From Virgibacillus_F flavescens (GTDB taxonomy: Bacteria; Bacillota; Bacilli; Bacillales; Amphibacillaceae): DNA of 64,000 nt. A model generated the notes under the pieces. That model saw only the letters and a list, made by a program, of their open reading frames with translations. It made no database searches and had not been told where the DNA came from. Positions 33,899 to 41,765 of this stretch are shown piece after piece (position 1 is the first letter of the stretch; the number at the start of each line of letters is the position of its first letter). The position numbers and the translations under genes are program-made. The stretch covers positions 1,550,001 through 1,614,000 of the forward strand of contig NZ_CP192260.1 of the NCBI RefSeq assembly GCF_050574275.1. The letters run 5' to 3'.

Positions 33899-34945
33899 GT
33901 GAGTGTAACAATTAAAGATGTAGCAATAGCAACAGGTGTCTCGCCCTCTACCGTATCACGGGTAATTGCAGATAACCCGAGAATCAGTCCGGAAACAAAA
34001 AAACGCGTTCGAAAAGCAATGAAAAGTCTTGGGTACCATCCGAATATCAACGCCCGGAATCTTGTGGCGAAATCAACTAAGACAATCGGCGTAGTCATGC
34101 CATCGTCTGCCAATAAAGCGTTACAAAACCCATTTTTCCCGGAAATTATCCGTGGAATAGGTTCGTACATTCATGATGTGCAGTATTCGCTGGTTTTGTC
34201 TACAGGTGAAACAGAAGAAGAAATTTTTAATGAAGTTCAGCGAATGGTCCATGGAAGTTATGTAGATGGAGTAATTTTATTGTACTCCCGCAAAAATGAC
34301 CGCTTAACCCATTTTTTGAAAGAGCAAGAATTCCCTTTCGTTATTGTAGGAAGACCGCACGAATTTGAAAACGAAATTACCTATGTGGACAATGACAACT
34401 TTGCAGCTGGTAAGGAAAACACGGAACTGCTGATTGAATTGGGTCATGAAAAGATTGCCTTCATTGGCGGATCAAAAGAGTTACTTGTGACAACCGACCG
34501 TGAAGCAGGCTATGAAAATGCGATGAAAGAAGCAGGGATATCTGTTTCGCCACATTATAAGTTTCATGCTGAGTTTTTACAATCTGGTGGAAGAGAAGCA
34601 GTACAACATTTATTTTCGCTTGAAAAACCTCCGACAGGGCTTGTTATCAGTGACGATCTCATGAGCTTTGGTGTGATAAGCATGCTGGAAGAGTGTGGAC
34701 GTACTGTTCCAAATGATATCTCCATCGTAAGTTTTAATAATGTTTATTTATCCGAAATTATCCGACCTGCACTGACAACGGTTGAAGTTCATATTCATAC
34801 ATTAGGCGAGCAGTCTGCTAAAGCTTTAATTGAAAAAACAATGCACAAAGATGAACCGGCAAAACGGATTATTATACCGCATTTGATCGTTCAGCGCGAT
34901 TCAGCCAGTAAACTAAATAAAGAGGGAAGAAAGCCAATTCAATAG
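33899..34945 (+). CDS. mdxR: LacI-family transcriptional regulator of maltodextrin use
   Basis: A 348-residue LacI/GalR regulator. The N-terminal helix-turn-helix reads IKDVAIATGVSPSTVSRVIADNP with hinge helix NINARNLVAK; the ligand-binding core spans about 62-335 and ends FNNVYLSEIIRPALTTVEVH. The GTG start at 33899 follows AGAGGGTGG. It is the last gene of the mdx operon and is likely to act on the two CAAACGTTT palindromes between mdxD and mdxE. In B. subtilis the corresponding MdxR/YvdE protein controls maltodextrin genes; in other Firmicutes the homologue MalR is a maltose-responsive repressor. Operator placement downstream of the -10 box here favours repression. Confidence 0.9.
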   Translation: MSVTIKDVAIATGVSPSTVSRVIADNPRISPETKKRVRKAMKSLGYHPNINARNLVAKSTKTIGVVMPSSANKALQNPFFPEIIRGIGSYIHDVQYSLVLSTGETEEEIFNEVQRMVHGSYVDGVILLYSRKNDRLTHFLKEQEFPFVIVGRPHEFENEITYVDNDNFAAGKENTELLIELGHEKIAFIGGSKELLVTTDREAGYENAMKEAGISVSPHYKFHAEFLQSGGREAVQHLFSLEKPPTGLVISDDLMSFGVISMLEECGRTVPNDISIVSFNNVYLSEIIRPALTTVEVHIHTLGEQSAKALIEKTMHKDEPAKRIIIPHLIVQRDSASKLNKEGRKPIQ

Positions 34946-34958
34946 GCTTTCTTTTTTT
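34927..34958 (+). terminator. Terminator of the mdx operon
   Basis: AAGAAAGCC pairs with GGCTTTCTT around AATTCAATA and is followed by T residues. The mdxR stop codon lies in the loop. Confidence 0.88.
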
Positions 34959-35065
34959 GACACATTTAAAACGCAATACTGTTTAAAGCAGCGCTATTAA
35001 TTGAATATCACCACTCCAATCCATTAAACTAAGATGAGAAGCGTTAAAACACGGAGGGAATCTGC

Positions 35066-35533
35066 ATGAGCAAAATTTTAATCGCGTATGCCAGTGTTAC
35101 TGGTAATACAGAAGAAATAGCTGTAGCAATCGGTGAAATGCTGCAGAAATATAACCATGAAATCACGATCAAAACATTCGATGAAGACGCAATAGATGTT
35201 GAAGAGTTTGATGCTTATGATGCGATATTGATTGGAACATATTCTTGGGACGACGGCGCAATGCCATACGAAGTAGAAGATTTTTACGATGAACTGGAAG
35301 ATGCTAATCTTGCTGGTAAATTAACCGGCGTTTTTGGTTCTGGAGATACATTTTACGCGACATTTGGCGGAGCTATTGATTTACTTGGTAATCGGTTTCT
35401 GGAATTAGGTGCAGACGTTATGCCAGATTGGATAAAGGTCGATTTAGAGCCAGATAAAGCTGATTTCGAACGATGCCAGAAACTTGTTGAAGATTTGAAC
35501 GCGCGCCTACAGGAAGAAGTTAAATCTGATTAA
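35066..35533 (+). CDS. Flavodoxin
   Basis: A 155-residue short-chain flavodoxin of B. subtilis YkuN/YkuP type. The phosphate-binding loop of FMN is ASVTGNTEE at residues 9-17; GTYSWDDGAMPYE near 61-73 and GSGDTFYATFGGAI near 94-107 form the two flavin-stacking loops. The protein is strongly acidic, as expected for an electron carrier. An ACGGAGGGAA ribosome binding site precedes the ATG. It ends 24 bases before a MenC-like enolase gene, but no direct redox partner is seen nearby. Confidence 0.93.
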   Translation: MSKILIAYASVTGNTEEIAVAIGEMLQKYNHEITIKTFDEDAIDVEEFDAYDAILIGTYSWDDGAMPYEVEDFYDELEDANLAGKLTGVFGSGDTFYATFGGAIDLLGNRFLELGADVMPDWIKVDLEPDKADFERCQKLVEDLNARLQEEVKSD

Positions 35534-35557
35534 CAGTCTAAGCAAGGAGGCAGAAAA

Positions 35558-36673
35558 ATGGTCATGTCAGTTCGGAAAATAATTCTGCATAAATTAGAAA
35601 TGCGCTTGAAATTTCCTTTCCAGACGAGTTTTGGCACGATTCAGGATAAACCGTTGTTTATTATCGAAGCAATTGATGATAACGGTAATAGTGGATTTGG
35701 CGAATCGGTTGCCTTTTCGACTCCATGGTACACAGAAGAAACGGTAGCTACTAATGAGCACATGATGAAGGATTTTCTAATTCCATTGCTTGAGGCTAAT
35801 TCGATTAATCATCCATCTGATATTACAGATATTTTTAAATCAATTAAGCGAAATAACATGGCCAAAGCCGCAATCGAAGGGGCAATCTGGGATCTTTATG
35901 CTAAACAGAGCGGTATATCACTGGCTGCAGCGTTAGGTGGGTCAAAGAATCAAATTGATGTTGGGGTAAGTCTCGGAATCCAGCCTACGATTGATGCTTT
36001 GTTAAAGCAAGTTGGTGATCATGTAGAACAGGGTTATAAACGAATAAAAGTGAAAATTAAACCAGGTTGGGATTTGCATGTGCTGCGTGAGATTCGCAAG
36101 GAGTTTCCAACCATACCACTAATGGCCGATGCAAATTCGGCGTATACCCTGGATGACATTGAACATCTGAAGAAGTTTGACGAGTTTGATTTAATGATGA
36201 TTGAACAGCCGCTGGGACATGACGACATCATGGACCATGCTAAATTACAGCGCCAAATTAAAACCCCCATCTGTCTTGATGAAAGCATTCATTCATATGA
36301 TGATGCGCGGTTCGCAATTGAACTGGGCAGCTGCAAAATAATTAATGTGAAAATCGGACGAGTCGGCGGACTAACTGAAGCGAAGCGTATTCACGATTTA
36401 TGTATGAAAAAAAACATACCAGTCTGGTGTGGCGGAATGCTTGAAGCTGGCGTCGGTCGCGCACATAATATCGCCCTAACGACATTGTCGAATTTTACCA
36501 TGCCTGGGGATACAGCTGGCTCGTCGAGATACTGGGAAAAAGATATTATTAAGCCTGAGGTTGTAGTGAAGGATGGCGTGATTGACGTGCCTGATGCATC
36601 AGGAATTGGTTACGAGATAGACCGCAGCGCCCTCGAGCAGTTTTGCGTTGACCGATGGGAGTGTGAATTATAG
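35558..36673 (+). CDS. menC: o-Succinylbenzoate synthase / N-succinylamino acid racemase-type enolase
   Basis: A 371-residue enolase-superfamily protein of the MenC/NSAR subgroup. Catalytic and metal residues are visible: the K-x-K motif in YKRIKVKIKPG near 160-170, metal ligands D in MADANSAY near 188-195, E in MIEQPLG near 213-219 and D in CLDESIHS near 238-245, and the general base lysine in INVKIGRVGG near 260-269. It also has the GGMLEAGVGRAHN loop near 290-302. OSBS makes o-succinylbenzoate for menaquinone; the same scaffold often racemises N-succinylamino acids. No other men gene is adjacent, so NSAR activity is possible. Start ATG follows AAGGAGG. Confidence 0.85.
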   Translation: MVMSVRKIILHKLEMRLKFPFQTSFGTIQDKPLFIIEAIDDNGNSGFGESVAFSTPWYTEETVATNEHMMKDFLIPLLEANSINHPSDITDIFKSIKRNNMAKAAIEGAIWDLYAKQSGISLAAALGGSKNQIDVGVSLGIQPTIDALLKQVGDHVEQGYKRIKVKIKPGWDLHVLREIRKEFPTIPLMADANSAYTLDDIEHLKKFDEFDLMMIEQPLGHDDIMDHAKLQRQIKTPICLDESIHSYDDARFAIELGSCKIINVKIGRVGGLTEAKRIHDLCMKKNIPVWCGGMLEAGVGRAHNIALTTLSNFTMPGDTAGSSRYWEKDIIKPEVVVKDGVIDVPDASGIGYEIDRSALEQFCVDRWECEL

Positions 36674-36687
36674 TTTGGATCCTGGAA

Positions 36688-37048
36688 GCGTCAATCTGGG
36701 GTCTTTTTTTTGCGATTTTGGCGAAATCCTGATAAAACAGCGGAAATCCCGATAAAATGCCGGAAATCCTGATAAAACAACCGAAAACCCGATAAACCGG
36801 TGGGAATTCCCGATATACCAGGAAAAATCCTGATATAAATGCTGGCAAACAATGAGCAGCGTGGGCTGGGCGCGCGTCAGTCCAGGGTCTTTTTTTGCGT
36901 GCGAAATTGTGAAATCCTGAAAAATCGGTGAGAATCCTGATAAAATGCCAGAATTCTTGATAAAACGAATGGAAATCCCGATAAACTGCTAAAAATCCCC
37001 GGTAAAACAGCAAAAATCCTGATATAAAAACCGGCAAACAAAGAGCCA
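36688..37048. repeat. Two 20-bp phased arrays with CCTGATAAA core
   Basis: Two related blocks (about 36688-36860 and 36874-37048) each begin GCGTCA...GGTCTTTTTTT, hold six units, and end GGCAAACAA-GAGC. Unit cores CC(T/C)GATAAA start at 36728, 36748, 36768, 36788, 36809, 36829, then 36916, 36936, 36956, 36977, 36997 and 37018. About ten variable bases follow each core. This is all that the 433-base gap between menC and the NERD gene contains, apart from the NERD ribosome binding site. Confidence 0.88.
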
Positions 37049-37106
37049 GCCAGATAGAAACGAGCAGTGTGTTCGTGTATGATATAAAAAGAAAGGACGT
37101 GGATAA

Positions 37107-38081
37107 ATGATCATGAAAGAACAGGAAAAATCAAAATATGCTTTTCAGCTGGAGGCGTTAAACAGAAGATTATCGCCGTTGCACAAGCAAAAGCTGCTCG
37201 TTTTAGATGCGCTCAAAAAAGAACTAAGCGGCTTGAAGGGGCAAAACGCACTGAATTTCTACCTCGGATTTTTACCCCAAGAGGAATACCTCATTATCCA
37301 TAACCTCCGACTGCAGGACGCCAACGATTTTTTTGAAATAGATACGCTGATCCTTTGCGAACGATACATTTTATTAATAGAAAGCAAGAACTGGTATGGG
37401 ACGCTGCATGTCGATGGCGAGAAACAGGTTATCCGAGTGGGCGATGATGGCAGGGAAGAAGGTTTTCCTAACCCCATACCGCAAGTGAAAACACAACGGC
37501 ATCGACTGCAAAAATGGTTAAATCAAAACTGCCTGCCTGACATTCCGCTCTTATATCTCGTTGTCATCAGCTTCCCAAGCACAATCCTCAAACCGTTATA
37601 CCCAAATGAGCCGATCCCACCAGCAATCATCCACAGTAACTCATTATTTTTTAAAATAATCGAACTAAACAACGAGCATACCAAAAAAATAATTGATACA
37701 GAGGCACTTAAGCAACTTGCCCTTGAGTTGGTTAATGCACATCATCCACGAGAAGTTCAAGTACTGCAGAAGTTCGGAATAAAAAAGGACGAACTAGTAA
37801 ATGGCGTCTTCTGTCCTGAGTGCGGTGCTGTTCGCATGCAACGTCTCCATAGCAAATGGTATTGTTCAGCATGCAGCCACGTTTCGAAAAATGCGCACGT
37901 TGCTGCACTGCAGGATTACAAAGCACTTGTCGGCGATTGCATTACCAACCGTGAGGCAAGAGCGTTTTTGCTGGTGGAATCTTCAGATGTGGTAAAGGAA
38001 TTGTTGAAAAATATCAGCAAACCGTCTGGGAAAAGAAAAGCGCGGAAATACGAAATCCTGATAAAAAGCCAAATATCCTGA
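37107..38081 (+). CDS. NERD domain protein with C-terminal zinc-ribbon-like motif
   Basis: A 324-residue protein. The NERD (nuclease-related) domain spans about 35-150 and shows FFEIDTLIL near 74-82 and YILLIESKNWYG near 87-98, matching the D and E-x-K active-site pattern of restriction-endonuclease-like folds. PIPQVKTQRHRLQKWL follows. Near residues 235-260 is a Cys4 motif, CPECGAVR and CSACS, likely a zinc ribbon. The last ten residues (YEILIKSQIS) and the stop codon are read from the 20-bp GATAAA array downstream. Arrays of the same type lie on the upstream side. Function of NERD proteins is mostly unknown; DNA processing is inferred from the fold. Two ATGs six bases apart are possible starts. 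Confidence 0.85.
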   Translation: MIMKEQEKSKYAFQLEALNRRLSPLHKQKLLVLDALKKELSGLKGQNALNFYLGFLPQEEYLIIHNLRLQDANDFFEIDTLILCERYILLIESKNWYGTLHVDGEKQVIRVGDDGREEGFPNPIPQVKTQRHRLQKWLNQNCLPDIPLLYLVVISFPSTILKPLYPNEPIPPAIIHSNSLFFKIIELNNEHTKKIIDTEALKQLALELVNAHHPREVQVLQKFGIKKDELVNGVFCPECGAVRMQRLHSKWYCSACSHVSKNAHVAALQDYKALVGDCITNREARAFLLVESSDVVKELLKNISKPSGKRKARKYEILIKSQIS

Positions 38082-38166
38082 TAAATACTTGAAATTCCCG
38101 ATAAACACCACGAATACCTGATAAACCAGCAAAATCCCCGATATACCGCAGAAAATCCTGATAAAC
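38057..38166. repeat. 20-bp phased array at the 3' end of the NERD gene
   Basis: Six CC(T/C)GATAAA cores begin at 38057, 38077, 38097, 38117, 38137 and 38157, exactly 20 bases apart. The array starts inside the NERD coding sequence and supplies its stop codon (38079-38081). A short direct repeat, CACCGCAAGCGCCACC, occurs twice just downstream (about 38177-38210). Confidence 0.9.
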
Positions 38167-38282
38167 TGCTGTGCTCACCGCAAGCGCCACCGTCACCGCA
38201 AGCGCCACCCAAACCGGCCCATAAAACCTTGTGTGCCAAGTGCCGTCAGCAACCCCGCTTCATCGGATAAAATCCACAAAAA

Positions 38283-38318
38283 GAGACCTTGACGTCTCAT
38301 AAAGGGGAGTGTCAAGGT
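38283..38318 (+). other. Two overlapping hairpins, possible terminator
   Basis: GAGAC/GTCTC (38283-38298) and ACCTTGAC/GTCAAGGT (38286-38318) share bases and exclude each other. A weak T run follows. It could end NERD-gene transcripts. The rest of 38167-38436 shows nothing else convincing. Confidence 0.4.
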
Positions 38319-38436
38319 TAAATCTTTTAATGTAACTGGTGAATGTAATCGGGGAGGGACTCATTCACCTAGTTAGTAATTATGTTATGTATTAACTATA
38401 ACGCGCTTTCAACCGAACGTACATGCGGCTAACGTC

Positions 38437-38493
38437 CCGAAAAAGTTGGGAAACATTGTAGAATGGTGTCTAAAGGTGGGGGTAATTAGTAAT
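38437..38493. repeat. Short repeat at the left edge of the mur cluster
   Basis: AAAAGTTGGGAAACATTGTA followed by GTCTAAAGGTGGGGGTAATTAGTA. A clearly related copy in the same orientation lies at 50869-50926, on the other side of the mur cluster. Confidence 0.65.
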
Positions 38494-38611
38494 TGATTTT
38501 CACCAAATTTTTCTTAAAAATGGAAGGATATTCTAAAAAATGATACCGATTTGACTCATTGACACATCTACATGCCCAAGTCCGGAAATGTAATATTATG
38601 TTATGTTCGTC

Positions 38612-38639
38612 TCGTGATAATTGATAAAAGATTTCACGA
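38612..38639. promoter_or_regulatory. Inverted repeat TCGTGA-N16-TCACGA upstream of murK
   Basis: Perfect 6-bp arms at 38612-38617 and 38634-38639, followed directly by the palindrome AAACAATTGTTT (38640-38651). A candidate operator for MurR or another regulator; low certainty. Confidence 0.35.
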
Positions 38640-38717
38640 AAACAATTGTTTATCCCGAACTTGTTATATAGAATATACGTTAAGATTCTAAAATAGTTTG
38701 ATTGAGGATGAATGTAT

Positions 38718-39713
38718 ATGAAACATGTGATAGGAATCGATGGTGGAGGGACAAAAACCGAAGCTTTGATGGCTAATGAAGAAGGTATAATTATAGCGAG
38801 ATCCAATGCTGGTCCTTCAAATCCAAACGCGTTGTCTGCAGATGAACTTCAACAAACGCTTGCAGGTCTACTGACAGAATTACGTGAACAAGTTCCCGGT
38901 CAATTTGGTAATACCACACATTTATTTGCTGGAATAGCTGGTACAGGCGAGACAAAAAATCGGGAAACGACACGACGTATTTTAAAAAAAATGTTACCAG
39001 ACGAAACTATTGTTGATGTATTTCCAGATACGATAAATGCGCTCTATTCCGGAACGTTTGGTAAACCTGGAATTGTACAGATCGCAGGAACAGGTTCCAT
39101 TACATATGGAATCAATAATGAATCACACCATGATCGAGTAGGTGGGTGGGGATATTTATTTGGGGATGAAGGCAGTGGGTTTGATATCGGAAAGCAAGCA
39201 ATTGTATCTTCACTCAAAGCTATTGACGGGCGGGGACGTGAGACGCTGCTGCTGGACATGCTTTATGATCATTTTAACGTGTCAGACGGGCAAGCGTTAA
39301 TTACAGAAATCTATTCCTCGCCAACGCCGAAAAGCAGGATCGCGCCAATAAGTAAACTAGTTTTTCAAGCGTATTATAAGCATGATCCAGTAGCAACAGA
39401 GATTATCCAGTATGCGGCAGATGAACTAACAACTAGTATTTTGACATTACATAAGAAACTGTTTAAACGAGATGAGTCGGTACCTGTAGTACTTTGTGGC
39501 GGTGTATTCAATGATCGTGAACTTCTGCCGCTTCTGATAAAAAAAGAACTAGCCGCTTACTCTCCATTAGTAAGCCTTGTAATTCCAGAAATATCACCTG
39601 TTTGTGGTTCGTTAATTGGAGCTTATATAGCTGGAAATATGCTGAACGATAAACTAGTCATAAATATAAAAAACAACATGAGAAAGGGAGATGATTTTAT
39701 TTGTCACACGTAA
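38718..39713 (+). CDS. murK: BadF/BcrA-type N-acetylhexosamine kinase (MurK-like)
   Basis: A 331-residue sugar kinase of the ASKHA fold, BadF/BadG/BcrA/BcrD group. Phosphate-1 loop GIDGGGTKTEALMA near residues 6-19, the HLFAGIAGTGE segment, PDTINAL near 104-110, phosphate-2 GKPGIVQIAGTGSITYG near 115-131, GGWGYLFGDEGSGFDIG near 141-157, and VPVVLCGGVFND near 256-267. The MurK of Clostridium acetobutylicum, which phosphorylates both MurNAc and GlcNAc at O6, belongs to this family. The next genes are murR and murQ, which makes MurNAc the likely main substrate. ATG at 38718 is preferred, eight bases after GAGGATG. The end overlaps murR by 13 bases. Confidence 0.85.
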   Translation: MKHVIGIDGGGTKTEALMANEEGIIIARSNAGPSNPNALSADELQQTLAGLLTELREQVPGQFGNTTHLFAGIAGTGETKNRETTRRILKKMLPDETIVDVFPDTINALYSGTFGKPGIVQIAGTGSITYGINNESHHDRVGGWGYLFGDEGSGFDIGKQAIVSSLKAIDGRGRETLLLDMLYDHFNVSDGQALITEIYSSPTPKSRIAPISKLVFQAYYKHDPVATEIIQYAADELTTSILTLHKKLFKRDESVPVVLCGGVFNDRELLPLLIKKELAAYSPLVSLVIPEISPVCGSLIGAYIAGNMLNDKLVINIKNNMRKGDDFICHT

Positions 39714-40594
39714 AAGGCGGGCTCGTCATACTAAATGAAATGGTTACTAGCTTACCACCATCAGAGAAAAAAATAGCTGACTATATTTTAACAAACCCGG
39801 AAGAATCAATTTTATTAACTTCGCTTGCATTAGCAGAAAAAAGCAACACGAGCAGCGCTGCCGTCATACGATTATGTAAGTCGCTAGGGTTCACAGGCTT
39901 CCAGGAACTTAAAATCCGGGTGGCGGGGGACTTGCAGGCAGAAGCGGTGAATGGCTACCGGGATATTGAACCAAACGAGAATTACAGAAATATAATTGAA
40001 AAGGTAACCTCTAATACGGTGCAAACGTTAAAGGAAACAATCGATATTATGAACATCGATAACTTAAAAAAAGCAGTGGACACGCTGCTTCACGCAAAAT
40101 CAATTTTATTTGTTGGATTTGGAGCATCTCATATTGCTGCAAAAGATGCTGAACAAAAATTTCAGCGGATTAATAAAAATGCACTGGCAATTTCAGATGT
40201 ACATATGGCTGCCACTTCCATTGCGAACAAAGGGCCAGAAGATGTTGTGGTCGGCATTTCATTTTCAGGAAAGACGTTTGAAGTGATTAAGCTGTTGGAA
40301 TTGGCAAAACAAAAGAATACGAAAACAATCAGCATTACTAAGTATGGAAATTCACCAGTTACCAATTTTTCTGATATACAATTATTCACATCTGCAGCAA
40401 AAGAAGCTACGTTCCGGAGTGGTGCTACATCATCACGGATTGCCCAGCTGCACGTAATTGATATTTTATTTATGTGCCTGGCTTCAGAAGAATATGATGA
40501 AACTGTAAAGCATCTGGACGAGACAAGAGATGCAATTGCTTTTATCAAAGAAGATTATTCCAAAGCTAAGAAGAACGGCATTCGCACGTCGTAA
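39701..40594 (+). CDS. murR: MurR/RpiR-family transcriptional regulator
   Basis: A 297-residue RpiR/MurR regulator. The N-terminal helix-turn-helix domain (about 1-75) has PPSEKKIADYILTNPE and SSAAVIRLCKSLGFTGFQELK; the C-terminal SIS domain (about 110-270) holds FVGFGASHIAAKDAEQKFQRI, VGISFSGKTFEVIKLLELA and TSSRIAQLHVIDILFM. SIS domains bind phosphosugars, here probably MurNAc-6-phosphate, the product of the neighbouring kinase. The TTG start lies inside the end of murK, with AAAGGGAG upstream, so the pair is coupled. It likely controls murQ and the transporter genes, whose promoter lies directly downstream. Confidence 0.9.
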   Translation: MSHVKGGLVILNEMVTSLPPSEKKIADYILTNPEESILLTSLALAEKSNTSSAAVIRLCKSLGFTGFQELKIRVAGDLQAEAVNGYRDIEPNENYRNIIEKVTSNTVQTLKETIDIMNIDNLKKAVDTLLHAKSILFVGFGASHIAAKDAEQKFQRINKNALAISDVHMAATSIANKGPEDVVVGISFSGKTFEVIKLLELAKQKNTKTISITKYGNSPVTNFSDIQLFTSAAKEATFRSGATSSRIAQLHVIDILFMCLASEEYDETVKHLDETRDAIAFIKEDYSKAKKNGIRTS

Positions 40595-40665
40595 AGGGGC
40601 AAATCAACTTTTTCGGCTAGTTTATGGATCAACTGAAATATCATTACTATAAATGTGACATTTTA

Positions 40666-40694
40666 TTGACAAAATAATTCAATCGGATTATACT
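40666..40694 (+). promoter_or_regulatory. Predicted sigma-A promoter of murQ
   Basis: TTGACA (40666-40671), 17 bases, TATACT (40689-40694): a near-consensus promoter 75 bases before the murQ start. Confidence 0.8.
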
Positions 40695-40710
40695 AAAACC
40701 AACTTCACAA

Positions 40711-40750
40711 GGTTAAGATAATTTCAACAATTCTTTGAAAGCGCTTAACC
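40711..40750. promoter_or_regulatory. Inverted repeat and partial cre site between murQ promoter and gene
   Basis: GGTTAAG (40711-40717) and CTTAACC (40744-40750) form a perfect inverted repeat. TGAAAGCGCTTAAC (40736-40749) matches the cre consensus except for its last two bases. Both lie downstream of the -10 box, a position suited to repression by MurR or CcpA. Confidence 0.45.
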
Positions 40751-40768
40751 GATGGTAAGGAGACAAAT

Positions 40769-41686
40769 ATGCCGATGAAATTATCTGCTTTAACAACGGA
40801 ACAACGAAACGAAAAAAGTATGACGCTCGATCAGATGTCAACGATTGATATATTGCAGACAATTAATCAAGAGGATCAAAAAGTAGCAAAAGCAGTGGAA
40901 TTGGTGCTGCCGAAAATCGAATTAGCTACCGAGCAGATATATCAGGCATTAGCAAACGGTGGTCGTCTATTTTATGTCGGAGCAGGTACTAGTGGAAGAC
41001 TTGGTGTAATCGATGCATCTGAATGTCCACCAACGTTTATGACCCCGCCGGAAATGGTCCAAACCGTCATGGCAGGAGGAACGAATGCCTTTTTCCATGC
41101 AGTTGAAGGCTCTGAGGACGATGAACAGCAGGGCGCAACGGATTTAAAAGCACGAAATTTCACTGCAAAAGATGTGGTGATTGGAATTACAGCGAGTGGT
41201 CGTACGCCTTATCCTATCGGCGCACTGAAATTCGCACGTGAGCTTGGTGCATATACAGTGAGTCTTTCGTGTAATGAAAATTCTTTGATCAGTCAATTTG
41301 CAGCATGCGAAATCGAAGTCGTCGTTGGCCCTGAGGTACTGACAGGATCTACCAGAATGAAAGCCGCTACGGCGCATAAGATGATTCTCAATATGATTAG
41401 TACGACAACAATGGTAAAGCTTGGAAAAGTCTACGAAAATCTCATGGTCGATGTACATGCCAGTAACTATAAACTGCTGGAAAGAGCAAAACATACCATC
41501 ATGGAAATAACGCAAGCCAGCTATCCTGAAGCCGAAAATGCACTTAGGTTAACAAATAATGAAGTGAAGCCGGCTATCGTGATGATTAAAAGCGGAGTGA
41601 CTGTTACGGAAGCGCAGGATGCGATTAAGCAAAATAATGGATACACAAGAAGAGCAATTGACGATTTAATAGATCGTCAATCCTAA
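40769..41686 (+). CDS. murQ: N-acetylmuramic acid 6-phosphate etherase
   Basis: A 305-residue SIS-domain enzyme of normal MurQ length. The signature FYVGAGTSGRLGVIDASECPPTF spans residues 68-90 with catalytic E85, and AVEGSEDDEQ near 111-120 carries the second acidic site. GITASGRTPYPIGALKFA and GPEVLTGSTRMKAATAHKMILNM complete the phosphosugar pocket. MurQ removes the lactyl ether of MurNAc-6-phosphate, giving GlcNAc-6-phosphate and D-lactate in the cytosol. It has its own strong promoter and a TAAGGAG ribosome binding site, and is followed by the ABC transporter genes. Confidence 0.96.
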   Translation: MPMKLSALTTEQRNEKSMTLDQMSTIDILQTINQEDQKVAKAVELVLPKIELATEQIYQALANGGRLFYVGAGTSGRLGVIDASECPPTFMTPPEMVQTVMAGGTNAFFHAVEGSEDDEQQGATDLKARNFTAKDVVIGITASGRTPYPIGALKFARELGAYTVSLSCNENSLISQFAACEIEVVVGPEVLTGSTRMKAATAHKMILNMISTTTMVKLGKVYENLMVDVHASNYKLLERAKHTIMEITQASYPEAENALRLTNNEVKPAIVMIKSGVTVTEAQDAIKQNNGYTRRAIDDLIDRQS

Positions 41687-41765
41687 CATTGGAAGTGACA
41701 TTGATAGACTCATTAACTATTAATGTGTTTCATATAATGATAGTAAATCAAAGGGGGAAAATAGC

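Noticed and set aside
36549..37037. A 162-residue minus-strand protein with repeats such as FISGFLLFYRGF
   Set aside because: The frame is produced by the 20-bp arrays (60 bases give a 20-residue period), overlaps the end of menC, and has no convincing ribosome binding site. Treated as a shadow of the repeat.
36688..38166. CRISPR array flanking the NERD gene
   Set aside because: The unit is only 20 bases, with a 10-base core and 10-base variable part. CRISPR repeats are 23-37 bases with spacers of similar length, and no cas gene is in the window.
38404..38417. cre site far upstream of murK (ATAACGCGCTTTCA)
   Set aside because: Three mismatches to the consensus and about 300 bases from the gene.
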